A stretch of 64,000 nt of DNA from the NCBI RefSeq assembly GCF_000757485.1, contig NZ_JPYO01000001.1:152645-216644 (forward strand). Direction: 5' to 3'. The translations under genes and the position numbers were made by a program. The notes under the pieces were generated by a model. It was given only the letters and a program-made list of their open reading frames with translations, was not told the origin of the DNA and did no database searches. The stretch comes from Achromobacter sp. RTa (lineage in GTDB: Bacteria; Pseudomonadota; Gammaproteobacteria; Burkholderiales; Burkholderiaceae_B). Position 1 is the stretch's first letter, and the number at the start of each line of letters is the position of its first letter. This document shows, one piece after another, positions 7,924 to 20,471 of the stretch.

Positions 7924-9390
7924 ATGACCGACTCTTCTTCCTCCGGCACGGGCCGCTGGTTTGCCCTGGCCGCCCTGCTTTCGGCGAATTTCCTCATCAT
8001 TCTCGACCTCTTCATCGTCAATGTATCGCTGCCCAGCCTGCAGACCCGGCTGGGCGCGAGCTTCTCGCAGGTCCACCTGGTCATCGTCGCCTACGACGCC
8101 GCGCTCGCCGTGCTGCTGGTCATCGGCGCGCGGCTGGGCGATCTGTACGGCCGCCGCCGCATTTTCCTGTGGGGCATGGGCTTGTTCACCGCGTCGTCAT
8201 TGATTTGCGGGCTGGCCCCCGGTCCCGGGATTCTAATTGGCGGGCGCGTGATCCAGGGCGCCGCGGCCGCCCTGCTGATGCCGCAGGTGCTGGCCTCCAT
8301 CCGCGTCATGTTCGACGGCGCCAGCCGCGCGCGGGCCTTCGGGGCGATGGGCGCGGTGCAGGGCGTGGCGGCGACCATATCGCAGCTTGCGGGCGGGTTC
8401 CTGATCGAGCAGGACTATGCCGGCCTGGGCTGGCGCACGATATTCCTGATCAACCTGCCTATCGGGCTGGCGGCGATGCTGGCCGCCCGCCTCTGCATCC
8501 CCGAGACGCGCGCATCCGTTTCCAGCCGGCTCGACTTCGCGGGCGCCCTGCTGGCGGCGCTGGGCCTGTTCCTGCTGCTGGTGCCCATCATGCTGGGGCA
8601 CGACCACGGCTGGCCCTGGTGGTCGTACGCCGGTCCGGTGGCGGCGGTGCCCGTGCTGGCCGCCTTCGTGCGCTATGAGCGGGGTCTGTCGAGGCGCGGC
8701 GGGGTGCCGCTGATCGAGATGGCCTTGTTCGCCAATCGCCGCTTCGTCACGGGCGTGAGCGCGGTGTTCCTGTTCTTTTCCGCGATCAGTTCCTTCTTCC
8801 TGTCGTTGACCATGCTGCTGCAGTTCGGCCTGGACCTGGGCCCGCTGGCCGCGGGCGCGGTGTTCACGCCGTCTGCGGTCGCGTTCTTCGCGGCCTCGCT
8901 CAGCGGCCCGCGCCTGGCGGAGCGGCTGGGCCGCCGCGCGCTGCTGCTGGGTGTGCTGGTGTTCGGCGCGGGCATCGCCTTGTCGGCGGCGGGCGCGCTC
9001 CTGGACGTGGCCAACATGAGCCTGATCGTGGCGGCGCTGGTGCTCAATGGCGCCGGCCAGGGCGTCGTGATACCGCTGGCGTTCAACGCCGTGCTGGGTT
9101 CGGTGCGGGCGGAAGACGCGGGCATGGGATCGGGCATCTCGTCCACCATGCAATTGACGGGCACCACCGTCGGCGTGGCGGCGGTGGGCGTGGTGCTGTT
9201 CGCGGCGATCGGATCGCCCGAGCTGCTGGGCGTGGACCGCGCGCAGCGCTATGGCCATGCGCTGGCCTGGGCCACGATCTACAACCTGGTGGCGGTGGCC
9301 GCCAGCTTCCTGCTGTTCGCGCGGCTCACGGGCGGCGCGCAAGCGTCCCGCGCCGTGCCGGCGGCGCGGGCGGAGGCGGCGGGGGACTGA
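7924..9390 (+). CDS. MFS drug exporter, DHA2 (EmrB/QacA) type, 14 TM
   Basis: A proton-driven efflux permease of 488 aa. Visible hallmarks are motif D1-like FLIILDLFIVNVSLPSLQ in TM1 (about 25-42), motif A GARLGDLYGRRRIFLWGMG (about 72-90) and motif C-like GGFLIEQDYAGLGWRTIFLI (about 158-177). The 14 hydrophobic segments and length fit DHA2 rather than DHA1. It is divergent from the TetR gene and shares its operator. Substrates are unknown; antiseptics, dyes or drugs are usual for the family. Confidence 0.9.
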   Translation: MTDSSSSGTGRWFALAALLSANFLIILDLFIVNVSLPSLQTRLGASFSQVHLVIVAYDAALAVLLVIGARLGDLYGRRRIFLWGMGLFTASSLICGLAPGPGILIGGRVIQGAAAALLMPQVLASIRVMFDGASRARAFGAMGAVQGVAATISQLAGGFLIEQDYAGLGWRTIFLINLPIGLAAMLAARLCIPETRASVSSRLDFAGALLAALGLFLLLVPIMLGHDHGWPWWSYAGPVAAVPVLAAFVRYERGLSRRGGVPLIEMALFANRRFVTGVSAVFLFFSAISSFFLSLTMLLQFGLDLGPLAAGAVFTPSAVAFFAASLSGPRLAERLGRRALLLGVLVFGAGIALSAAGALLDVANMSLIVAALVLNGAGQGVVIPLAFNAVLGSVRAEDAGMGSGISSTMQLTGTTVGVAAVGVVLFAAIGSPELLGVDRAQRYGHALAWATIYNLVAVAASFLLFARLTGGAQASRAVPAARAEAAGD

Positions 9391-9414
9391 ACCCGTCGCC
9401 GCCCCGCGTGGGCT

Positions 9415-10635
9415 TCATGCCGGGGTCAGGGTGCGCAGTTTGCGCAATTCCGGGAACCACCACATCCACAGCCCCGCCACCGCCACGGTGCCCACGCCGC
9501 CGATCACGACGGCGGGCACCGCGCCGACCAGGGCGGCCAACATGCCGGACTCGAATTCGCCCAGCTGGTTGGAGGCGCTGACGAACAACGTGTTCACCGC
9601 GCTGACGCGGCCCAGCATATGGTCGGGCGTGTTCAGCTGCACCAGCGAGGACCGCACCACCACGCTGATGGAGTCGGCAGCGCCCAGCACCACCAGCGCG
9701 GCCACCGACAGCGGGATCGAGGTGGACAGCCCGAACACCGTGGTCGCCGCGCCGAACAGCACCAGGGCGCCGAACAGCAGCCGCCCCACATGCTCGCCCA
9801 GGCTCAGCCGCGCCAGCGTGAGGGACATGAGCATGGCGCCGCAGGCCGGGGCGGCGCGCAGCGCGCCCAGCGCCCAGGGGCCGGCGTTCAGGATGTCCTT
9901 GGCGAAGATGGGCAGCAGCGCCGTCGCGCCGCCCAGCAGCACGGCGAACAGGTCCAGCGACAGCGTGCCCAGCAGCAGGCGGCGCTGGAAGATGAAGGTG
10001 ATGCCCGCGAACAAGGTGCGCCAGGTGGTGGGCTCCTTGCGCGGGGGCGCGCGGTCAACGGACATGCTGGCGATGGAAGCGAAGGCGGTCAGGTACAGGG
10101 CGGCGGCCACGCAATAGATCCAGCCCGCGCCCAGGCCGTAGCCCACGCCGCCCAGCGCGGGCCCGGCGATCTGCGCGATCTGCCCGCCCGAGGACGACAG
10201 CGCGGTGGCGCGCGGCAGCCAGGCGCGCGGCACGATGGCGGGGATCAGCGTGGTGAGGGTGGGCGCCTCGAAGGCGCGCGCCGAGCTCATGACGATGAGC
10301 GTGGCGTAGATCAGCGGCCTGCCGCCCAGGCCGTGGAGCGCGGCCGCCGCCAGCGTCAGCGTGGCCAGGGCCTCGATGGCCATGCAGATAGCCACGATCT
10401 TGCGGCGGTCGTAGCGGTCGGCCACGTGGCCGACCACCAGCGTCAGCGCCGCCATGGGCAGGAATTGCGCCAGCCCGATCAGGCCCAGGTCCAGCGCGCT
10501 GCCGGACAGTTCGTAGATCTGCCAGCCCACCGCGACGGACACGATCTGGAAGGCCAGCGACGCGCCCACGCGGGCGCAGAGGAAATGCAGGAAGGCGGGA
10601 CGGGAAAGCGGACTGGAGGCGTCGGGGGCAGGCAT
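9415..10635 (-). CDS. MFS transporter, EntS/MFS_3-like
   Basis: Twelve-TM permease of 406 aa. Features: VAVGWQIYELSGSALDLGLIGLAQF in TM1-2, motif A GHVADRYDRRKIVAICMAIE, and the late ALVVLGAADSISVVVRSSLVQLNTP...GRVSAVNTLFVSASNQLGEFESG typical of the enterobactin-exporter-like MFS_3 family. The ATG at 10635 (MPAPDASSPLSRPAFLHFL) is preferred; the frame is open 18 codons further up but that stretch is Pro/Arg-rich. It is convergent with the DHA2 exporter and divergent from a LysR gene. Export of a siderophore-like molecule is possible, since the iron receptor cluster is close, but this is only inference. Confidence 0.85.
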   Translation of the reverse strand: MPAPDASSPLSRPAFLHFLCARVGASLAFQIVSVAVGWQIYELSGSALDLGLIGLAQFLPMAALTLVVGHVADRYDRRKIVAICMAIEALATLTLAAAALHGLGGRPLIYATLIVMSSARAFEAPTLTTLIPAIVPRAWLPRATALSSSGGQIAQIAGPALGGVGYGLGAGWIYCVAAALYLTAFASIASMSVDRAPPRKEPTTWRTLFAGITFIFQRRLLLGTLSLDLFAVLLGGATALLPIFAKDILNAGPWALGALRAAPACGAMLMSLTLARLSLGEHVGRLLFGALVLFGAATTVFGLSTSIPLSVAALVVLGAADSISVVVRSSLVQLNTPDHMLGRVSAVNTLFVSASNQLGEFESGMLAALVGAVPAVVIGGVGTVAVAGLWMWWFPELRKLRTLTPA

Positions 10636-10793
10636 GGGGGGGTGGGCGGGGGCGCGCGGCGGGCGCCGGAACCGGCATTCTAGGGACAATTCGCTGACGG
10701 GAAACTAAGAGGGGGGCCGCGCGCCCGGCCCGGATTCATGCATGAAATGGAGGTCGGGCGTATATATTTCCAGTTTCCGCATCAGCGTCTTCG

Positions 10794-11756
10794 ATGGACG
10801 TATCCCCCATGGCCACGCTTCCCGATCTGAGTTCCCGCGAGCTGCAGGCGATCTGCACCGTCGCCGAATGCGGCAGCTTCGTGGCTGCCGCCCTGACGCT
10901 GCACATCTCGCAGCCCGCGTTGACGCGCACGGTGCAGCGCGTGGAAAAGGCGCTGGGCGTGGAGCTGTTCCATCGTTCCACGCGGCGGGTGGAGACCACG
11001 GCGGCGGGCCAGGAGTTCGTGTCGCTGGCGAACCGCGTTCTTTCCGACTTGCGTATTTCGTTCGAGAACATGCGCGAGATCTCCGATGAGCAGCGCGGCC
11101 GCAGCATCGTGTCCGCGGTGATGTCGGTGGCCTATACCCAGCTGCCGGGCATCGTGGCCCGGTACCGGGAATCCCGGCCCCGCATCGAACTGCAGATCCG
11201 CGAGGGCGTGCATGGCACGGTGCTGGACGACGTGCGCAGCGGCGTGGCCGACATGGGGATCACCTACATCGACGAGGTGCCGGGCGAGTTTTCGGTCGTG
11301 TCGCTGGGCCGCGAGGTCTTCCACGTGGTGATGCCGCGCAAGCATCCGCTGTCCACGCAGGCGGGCTTGACGCTGGAGCAGCTGGCGCCGTATGCGCTGG
11401 TCTCGCTGCCCAGGGAGGCGCAGACGCGGCGCCTGATCGACAGCCATGCCTCGATCGCCGGCGTGCCGCTGCGGCACGCGGTCACCGTGAGCCAGTTCGC
11501 CACGGTGATGCAATGCGTGTGGGCGGGCGTGGGGATCGCCATCGTGCCCGGCGGCGCGGTGCCCGCCGCGCTGAGCGCGGACCTGGTGGCGCGGCCGCTG
11601 ACCCGGCCGGCGCTCAGCCAGGCCATCGGCGTGGTGTATCTCAAGGAGCGCGGCCTGACGCCCAGCAGCAGCGGCTTCCTGGCGCAGTTGCGCAACGACT
11701 GGGTGCAAGTGGTTCCCGCCGCGCGCGGCCGCCGGGGGCGGCGCGAAGGGGCCTGA
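10794..11756 (+). CDS. LysR-family transcriptional regulator, 320 aa
   Basis: The winged HTH is about residues 10-70 (LSSRELQAICTVAECGSFVAAAL...ALTRTVQRVEKALGVELFHRSTRRV). The periplasmic-binding-like effector domain follows (SIVSAVMSVAYTQLPGIVARYRESRP...GVADMGITY...HVVMPRKHPLS...WAGVGIAIVPGGAVP). ATG 10794 or 10809 could be the start; neither has a strong ribosome site. The basic tail RGRRGRREG is unusual. It is divergent from the MFS_3 exporter, its likely target, with 158 nt between them. Confidence 0.9.
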   Translation: MDVSPMATLPDLSSRELQAICTVAECGSFVAAALTLHISQPALTRTVQRVEKALGVELFHRSTRRVETTAAGQEFVSLANRVLSDLRISFENMREISDEQRGRSIVSAVMSVAYTQLPGIVARYRESRPRIELQIREGVHGTVLDDVRSGVADMGITYIDEVPGEFSVVSLGREVFHVVMPRKHPLSTQAGLTLEQLAPYALVSLPREAQTRRLIDSHASIAGVPLRHAVTVSQFATVMQCVWAGVGIAIVPGGAVPAALSADLVARPLTRPALSQAIGVVYLKERGLTPSSSGFLAQLRNDWVQVVPAARGRRGRREGA

Positions 11757-11764
11757 CCGGCCAA

Positions 11765-12943
11765 TCAATCCGCCCTCAAGGCGTCATGGACCGTCAGGGC
11801 GGCGCCGACGCCCAGGCCCGTCAGGAACACGCCTGCCGCCAGCTGGCCGCTTCCTGCCGCGAGCAGCGGTGACGCCAATGGAACGAACGACAGGATCGAA
11901 ACGTTGTTCAGGGTTTCCGCGGCGGCCAGCACCGCGCCCTTGTCGCGCTCAGAGCGGTTCGCCAGCACGGCGGTGGACAGCGGCGCGCCCGCGCCCAGCG
12001 CGGCTCCCCATGCGGCCAGGCAAACGAGCGCGCCCGGCAGCGGCAAGGGCAGCAGATAGAACGCGGCCACGGAGGCAATGAGCAGCGCGGTGGTGATGAC
12101 CAGCGCCCGCTCTTCGCCGGAACCAAGGCGCCGCAACGTGCCGGCGCAGAGATTGCCCGCGGCGAGCCCGATGCCGAATGCGGCCACGCTAAGCCCGACA
12201 TGGGCCACGTCCAGCTGATAGCGCATGCGCAAGACTTCCCCCGACAGCAGGAACGCGGCAACGCCGGTCCCATTCCAAAGCCCCTTGGCGAGCAGGGGGC
12301 GCACGATGAGCGGCCTGCGCAGCCATTGCATCGCGCGCATGGGGCCCGGCGAGGCGGGAGCGCGGCGGCCGGGTATCGCGATGGCGCCCGCGATGCAGGC
12401 GGCGAGGCATCCCGCCGAAGTCAGCACGAAGGGCGCGCGCCAGCCTATCCACTGGGTAAGCAGGCCGGCAAGCGCGGGGCCCGCCGCGATGCCCGCGGTC
12501 ATGCCGAGCATGACGGCGCCCATGGCCGACGCATGGCGCTCGCGCGGGACGGATTCGGCGACCAGCGCGAACGCATTGGGGACGATGATCGCGGAGGCGA
12601 GGCCGCCAAAAATCCGCAGTGCCACCGCGATTTCGAAAGTCGGCGCGAAGGCGATGCCCAGGCCGTCTGCCGCGGACAATAGCAACGCGAAGAGCAATAG
12701 GCGGCGCCGGTCGATACGGTCCGACAGGTGGCCGAAGACGGGCGCCGCGATCGCGTACGCGAGCGCATAGCTGGAGATCAGCCATGCGACCTGGGCGGAA
12801 CTGGCGCCGAAGGCGCCGCTGAGCGGGTTCAACATCGCCGTGAGCATGAATTCGCTCGCGCCGACGAAGAATACGGACATCGAAAGAACGGACAGCAAAG
12901 GTCCGTCATTGCCCGCAGGGGCAATTGTTTTGGAATGGCGCAT
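11765..12943 (-). CDS. MFS transporter, arabinose-efflux/DHA1 type, 12 TM
   Basis: Permease of 392 aa with SVFFVGASEFMLTAMLNPLSG (TM1), SYALAYAIAAPVFGHLSDRIDRRRLL (TM2 and motif A), and AMGAVMLGMTAGIAAGPALAGLLTQWIGWRAPF (TM4-5 with motif C-like glycines), placing it near the AraJ/YdhP-like DHA1 exporters. It lies 204 nt downstream of the thioredoxin-reductase-like gene on the same strand and converges with the LysR gene. It could be read through from the UGSC cluster, but the gap leaves this uncertain. Substrate unknown. Confidence 0.87.
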   Translation of the reverse strand: MRHSKTIAPAGNDGPLLSVLSMSVFFVGASEFMLTAMLNPLSGAFGASSAQVAWLISSYALAYAIAAPVFGHLSDRIDRRRLLLFALLLSAADGLGIAFAPTFEIAVALRIFGGLASAIIVPNAFALVAESVPRERHASAMGAVMLGMTAGIAAGPALAGLLTQWIGWRAPFVLTSAGCLAACIAGAIAIPGRRAPASPGPMRAMQWLRRPLIVRPLLAKGLWNGTGVAAFLLSGEVLRMRYQLDVAHVGLSVAAFGIGLAAGNLCAGTLRRLGSGEERALVITTALLIASVAAFYLLPLPLPGALVCLAAWGAALGAGAPLSTAVLANRSERDKGAVLAAAETLNNVSILSFVPLASPLLAAGSGQLAAGVFLTGLGVGAALTVHDALRAD

Positions 12944-13147
12944 GCTTTTCCCGTGGAAACGCGGGTTGAGGGGAGTGAGGAAAACCGGGGGAGATCGTCG
13001 GCGCCGGGCGGTGGCCTAAGAGGCGGCCTGGGAGGCGGCGGGACGATGGAGTGCGCGAGGCAGAGACAGCCGCGAGGGCCGGAGAAGATCAGGACCGGTC
13101 AGTGGACCGGCCCTGCCAGGCAATGATATGGGGTTGCCAGGGAACTT

Positions 13148-15135
<1,988 letters not shown>

Positions 15136-15174
15136 GGTTTGTCTCCCTTGTCGCTTTCTTGTGTAGGGCACAGC

Positions 15175-16407
15175 TCAGGGGCCGACCGCGATCGCGCCAT
15201 CGCGCCGCAGTTCGGCCAGCGCCTGCGGCGCCAGTCCCAGCACGTCGCGCAGGACCGGCTCCGTATGGGCGCCCAATACCGGCGGCGCGCTGCGGTATTC
15301 CACGGGCGTCGCCGATAAATGCAGGGGGTTGCCGACCAGGTCGGCGCAGCCGGTTTGCGCGCCGGGCATCGGCACGCGCATGCCGCGTTGCAGGACCTGG
15401 GGGTCGGCGAACACTTGTTCCAGGCCGTTTATCGGGCCGCAGGGCACCGCCAGCGCTTCCAGTTCGCGCAGCCAGTGCGCGCTGGGACGGAGCGCCATTT
15501 GCGCCTGGATCAGGGGGATCAGCGTCTCGCGCGAGGCCAGGCGCGCGGTATTGGTGGCATAGCGCGGCTCGTCGGCCAGCTCGGGGCGGCCGATGGCGCC
15601 GCAGAAGCGGCGGAACTGCGCGTCGTTGCCTACCGTCACGATGACGTGGCCGTCGCGGGTGGCGAAGTCCTGGTACGGCACGATGTTGGGATGGGCATTG
15701 CCCAGGCGTTCGGGCTCGCGGCCGCTGGCCAGGAAATTCATGGCCTGGTTGGCCAGCGCCGCCACCTGCACGTCCAGCAGGGCCACGTCCACGTGCTGGC
15801 CCTCGCCCGTGCGGTCGCGGTGCGCCAGCGCGGCCTGGATGCCGGCGGTGGCATACAGGCCCGTCAGGATGTCCGTCAGCGCCACGCCCACCTTCAACGG
15901 CCCGGCGCCGGGCTGCCCGTCGCCGCGGCCGGTGATGCTCATCAGGCCGCCCATGCCCTGGATCAGGAAGTCATAGCCCGGCCGCGCGGCGTAGGGGCCG
16001 TCCTGGCCGAAGCCGGTGATGGAGCAGTACACCAGCCCCGGGTGCCGATGCCTGAGCGTGTCGTAGTCCAGGCCGTAGGCCCGCAGCCCGCCTACCTTGA
16101 AGTTCTCGATCAGCACATCGCATTGCGCTGCCAGCGCGGCCACCAGCCGCTGCCCTTCGGCGGTGGCGATGTCCACGGCGACGGACTTCTTGTTGCGGTT
16201 GGCGCCGGCGAAATAGGCCGATTGCGCGACTTCGCCCCATTGCGGATCGCTGATCCAGGGCGGACCCCAGCCGCGTGTGTCGTCGCCCTGGCCCGGCCGT
16301 TCGATCTTGATGACCTCCGCGCCCAGGTCCGCCAGCAGCTGGCTCGCCCAGGGGCCCGCCAGCACGCGCGAAAGGTCCAGCACCCGCAGGTGCGACAGTG
16401 CGCCCAT
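15175..16407 (-). CDS. CaiB/BaiF-type (family III) CoA transferase
   Basis: Moves CoA between an acyl-CoA donor and a free acid. The 410-aa protein starts LSHLRVLDLSRVLAGPWASQ, the classic family III opening, and continues with ADLGAEVIKIERPGQGDDTRGWGPP, FAGANRNKKSVAVDIATAEGQ, GLVYCSITGFGQDGPYAARPGYDFL and IQGMGGLMSITG. The probable catalytic Asp is in KVGVALTDILTGLYAT. It is third in the UGSC cluster, 58 nt after the UGSC gene. The acid substrate is unknown; formyl-, oxalyl- or succinyl-CoA-type chemistry would be typical. Confidence 0.92.
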   Translation of the reverse strand: MGALSHLRVLDLSRVLAGPWASQLLADLGAEVIKIERPGQGDDTRGWGPPWISDPQWGEVAQSAYFAGANRNKKSVAVDIATAEGQRLVAALAAQCDVLIENFKVGGLRAYGLDYDTLRHRHPGLVYCSITGFGQDGPYAARPGYDFLIQGMGGLMSITGRGDGQPGAGPLKVGVALTDILTGLYATAGIQAALAHRDRTGEGQHVDVALLDVQVAALANQAMNFLASGREPERLGNAHPNIVPYQDFATRDGHVIVTVGNDAQFRRFCGAIGRPELADEPRYATNTARLASRETLIPLIQAQMALRPSAHWLRELEALAVPCGPINGLEQVFADPQVLQRGMRVPMPGAQTGCADLVGNPLHLSATPVEYRSAPPVLGAHTEPVLRDVLGLAPQALAELRRDGAIAVGP

Positions 16408-16465
16408 CGTTCCCCTCCCCGTGTCGGCGCGTTCCGTGGCGCGCCATCGCGACGCAATGCGGCCG

Positions 16466-17044
16466 CTATTGCAGTTCCACGCGCACCTGCAGCGGAGCCT
16501 TGGTGCCCAGCCATACCTGCTGCGCCTGCTCCTTGATCTGGGCGACGCGCTGCGCCACCTCCTCGGCCGTGATGGAGCTGACTGGATGCGCGATCACGAC
16601 AGGCTCCAGCGTCTTCATGCCGATGGCCTGCCGGGTCAGTTCGGTTTCGCGCGCGAATTCGGTGGTGATGATGACGGCGCTGGGCACACCCAATCGTTCC
16701 AGCGCGATGGAGTCGCGCACGCAGGCCGAGCAGCACGAACCGCAGTCGCCGATGGCGGTGAGCACGATGTCGTTCTCGGCCGCGATGCGTTCGATGAGTT
16801 CGGGGGCCGCATCCTTGGAGAAGCTGTGCTTGACGTAGTAGTTGACCTGGGCGAATTCGATGTCCTCGCCCAGCGCTGCCGCCGCGCCGCGCAGCAGCTT
16901 GTTGGCGTTCCACTTGGAGTTGTCGAGGATGCCCAGCCGCAGCCCGGCCAGGGCTGTCTTGCGCGCCGATACCGGCGCGTCCTCGAAGCGCAGAGCGCCG
17001 CGCGGGTCGAACACCGCGACTTTTTCACCGTTGTTCATCTGCAT
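16466..17044 (-). CDS. UGSC-type (seleno)protein family member, cysteine form
   Basis: A 192-aa soluble protein. The core is GDCGSCCSACVRDS (99-112): C101-G-S-C104-C105-S-A-C108. In the UGSC family the first of these positions can be selenocysteine (U-G-S-C); here it is Cys, encoded by an ordinary codon. The preceding Rossmann-like strands (LRLGILDNSKWNANKLLRG; NDIVLTAIGD) and the later VPSAVIITTEFARETELTRQ and EPVVIAHPVSSITAEEVAQR are also family-like. AGGAG precedes the ATG at 17044. The CxxC suggests thiol/disulfide or reductive C-X cleavage chemistry, by analogy to the UxxC of glycine/betaine reductase subunit B. It lies 33 nt after its partner gene. Family assignment rests on motif recall; substrate unknown. 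Confidence 0.75.
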   Translation of the reverse strand: MQMNNGEKVAVFDPRGALRFEDAPVSARKTALAGLRLGILDNSKWNANKLLRGAAAALGEDIEFAQVNYYVKHSFSKDAAPELIERIAAENDIVLTAIGDCGSCCSACVRDSIALERLGVPSAVIITTEFARETELTRQAIGMKTLEPVVIAHPVSSITAEEVAQRVAQIKEQAQQVWLGTKAPLQVRVELQ

Positions 17045-17077
17045 GTTCCTGCTCCTGGTTGTGTCCTGGGCGCCGCG

Positions 17078-18193
17078 TCAGATGGCGCAGGCGCCGCTCG
17101 TGCAATCGCCGGCTCCGGCGGCATTGGCGCCGTCGATCGCGCGCAGCACGGGCGTGCTCATGTGCCCCCAGCCGGGGATCAGCACCGAAAAACGGCCGGC
17201 CTCGCCGCCCATCACGAACAGATGGATGTGATCGGGGCTGTGCACGATGGGGATACGGGTGTCGTCCTCGCGCTTGTAGTACTTCGGCAGGTTGCGGTTG
17301 TAGACCTTGCCGTAGCGGTGGCCATAGGCCAGGTCGATGAAGCGGTTGCCGTGATTGACGTACAGGTAGTTGCGCACGTCGGCGCGCGACCAGCCGTGCT
17401 TGCCGATGGTCTGGGCATGCTCCAGGCCCAGCACCACGGCGATGTGGCCGCCCAGCACGGCGCTGTTGGACGCGATGGTGCTCATGGCGGAGCACATGGT
17501 GTCCAGGATGCCCTCGGGGTCGTTCGAAATATGGTTGGTCACGCTGTGCGGCGCCTCGGCGGCCATTGCGAAGACGGTGGAGTCCTCGGGCTTGTAGCCA
17601 TGCTCCACGTGATACGGCGCCAGCGGGCTTTGCAGCTCGTTTTCGCAGACGCAGTAGGTATATTTGCCGGGATGGCCCAGCGTGCTCTTGTCCAGGTCAC
17701 CGGGCCAGCCGCCGCCCACGTTCAGCATGATCAGGCGCAGCGCCCGGCCGATGGTGGCGTTGGCGCGGTTGCCCGAACCGAAGGCGTTGACGCCGCCGTT
17801 CATGCCGATCTCGCGGGCAATGGGCCCGTTGACCACCAGCAGGGGCGAGGCCACGTGCGTGGTCGCCTGCACGCCGTTGAGGTTGAAGGCCTGGTCGGTA
17901 ATGGCCTTCACGCCCGCCAGCACCACCGGGGCGTACTCCGGCTTGCAGCCGGCCATCACCATGTTGATGGCCAGGACCTCGCGGGTCAGTTCGCCCCAGC
18001 GCGGCGCCACGCGGGCTTCCACGAAGCCGGCGTCTCCGCCCAGCCGTTCCACGATCTCGTCGATCTTCTGCCGGGTAGGCGGCACCACCGGCAGGCCATC
18101 GGTGAAGCCTCGCTCGTAGTAGTACTCCACCAGGTCCACGCCGGCCGGAACCATGCCCGCCGGCGACGCGTTGGTCTGCAGAACCGCGCTCAT
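17078..18193 (-). CDS. Unrecognised UGSC-partner protein, 371 aa
   Basis: First gene of the cluster, with GAGGAG before its ATG. The large soluble protein has no signal peptide and no domain I can name. Notable features: YYYERGFTDGLPVVPPTRQK near the start, NMVMAGCKPEYAPVVLAGVKA, TTHVASPLLVVNGPIAREIGMNGGVNAFGSGNRANATIGRA (a Gly/Asn-rich cofactor-site-like stretch), YCVCENE, and a C-terminal tail GDCTSGACAI with C364 and C369. The redox-type tail and the adjacent UGSC gene suggest that the two form an enzyme, with the tail exchanging disulfides. Function is inference only. Confidence 0.7.
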   Translation of the reverse strand: MSAVLQTNASPAGMVPAGVDLVEYYYERGFTDGLPVVPPTRQKIDEIVERLGGDAGFVEARVAPRWGELTREVLAINMVMAGCKPEYAPVVLAGVKAITDQAFNLNGVQATTHVASPLLVVNGPIAREIGMNGGVNAFGSGNRANATIGRALRLIMLNVGGGWPGDLDKSTLGHPGKYTYCVCENELQSPLAPYHVEHGYKPEDSTVFAMAAEAPHSVTNHISNDPEGILDTMCSAMSTIASNSAVLGGHIAVVLGLEHAQTIGKHGWSRADVRNYLYVNHGNRFIDLAYGHRYGKVYNRNLPKYYKREDDTRIPIVHSPDHIHLFVMGGEAGRFSVLIPGWGHMSTPVLRAIDGANAAGAGDCTSGACAI

Positions 18194-18310
18194 CGGAATC
18201 TCCTCGTTGCTGTCGGATGACGTTGCGAAGAGGATAGGAGCGGTACGCTATTTATAACAAGAACAATCTATTTCCATAAATGATTGCGAAAAATGCATAA
18301 ATACATGAAT
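18194..18310 (-). promoter_or_regulatory. Probable promoter region of the UGSC cluster
   Basis: The 117 bases before the first cluster gene are much more AT-rich than the surroundings. Reading the minus strand, a TATAAA (plus 18252-18257) is a plausible -10, with no convincing -35. No operator palindrome was found and no regulator gene adjoins the cluster. Confidence 0.3.
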
Positions 18311-18329
18311 ACTGTGGCGCGCATGCGAA

Positions 18330-18355
18330 TCGGGGCGGCCCGCAGGCCGCCCCGA
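18330..18355. terminator. GC-rich hairpin after the liuD gene
   Basis: An 11-bp perfect stem, TCGGGGCGGCC (18330-18340) with GGCCGCCCCGA (18345-18355), and a 4-nt loop lie 47 nt past the liuD stop codon. No T-run follows, so it is a weak intrinsic terminator or an mRNA-stabilising hairpin. Confidence 0.5.
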
Positions 18356-18402
18356 GTTCACTTCCGCGGCGCATGGCGCCGCCGCGCGCGAGATGCGCCA
18401 GG

Positions 18403-20415
<2,013 letters not shown>

Positions 20416-20471
20416 GGATGTCATCCAGGCTGAAATTATTCTTGAACTGCGGTGAGGGCGGCTGCGCCGCC

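Noticed and set aside
16277..18220. 647-codon plus-strand open frame over the UGSC cluster
   Set aside because: Antisense shadow with no domain; the minus frames have ribosome sites, conserved motifs and operon spacing.
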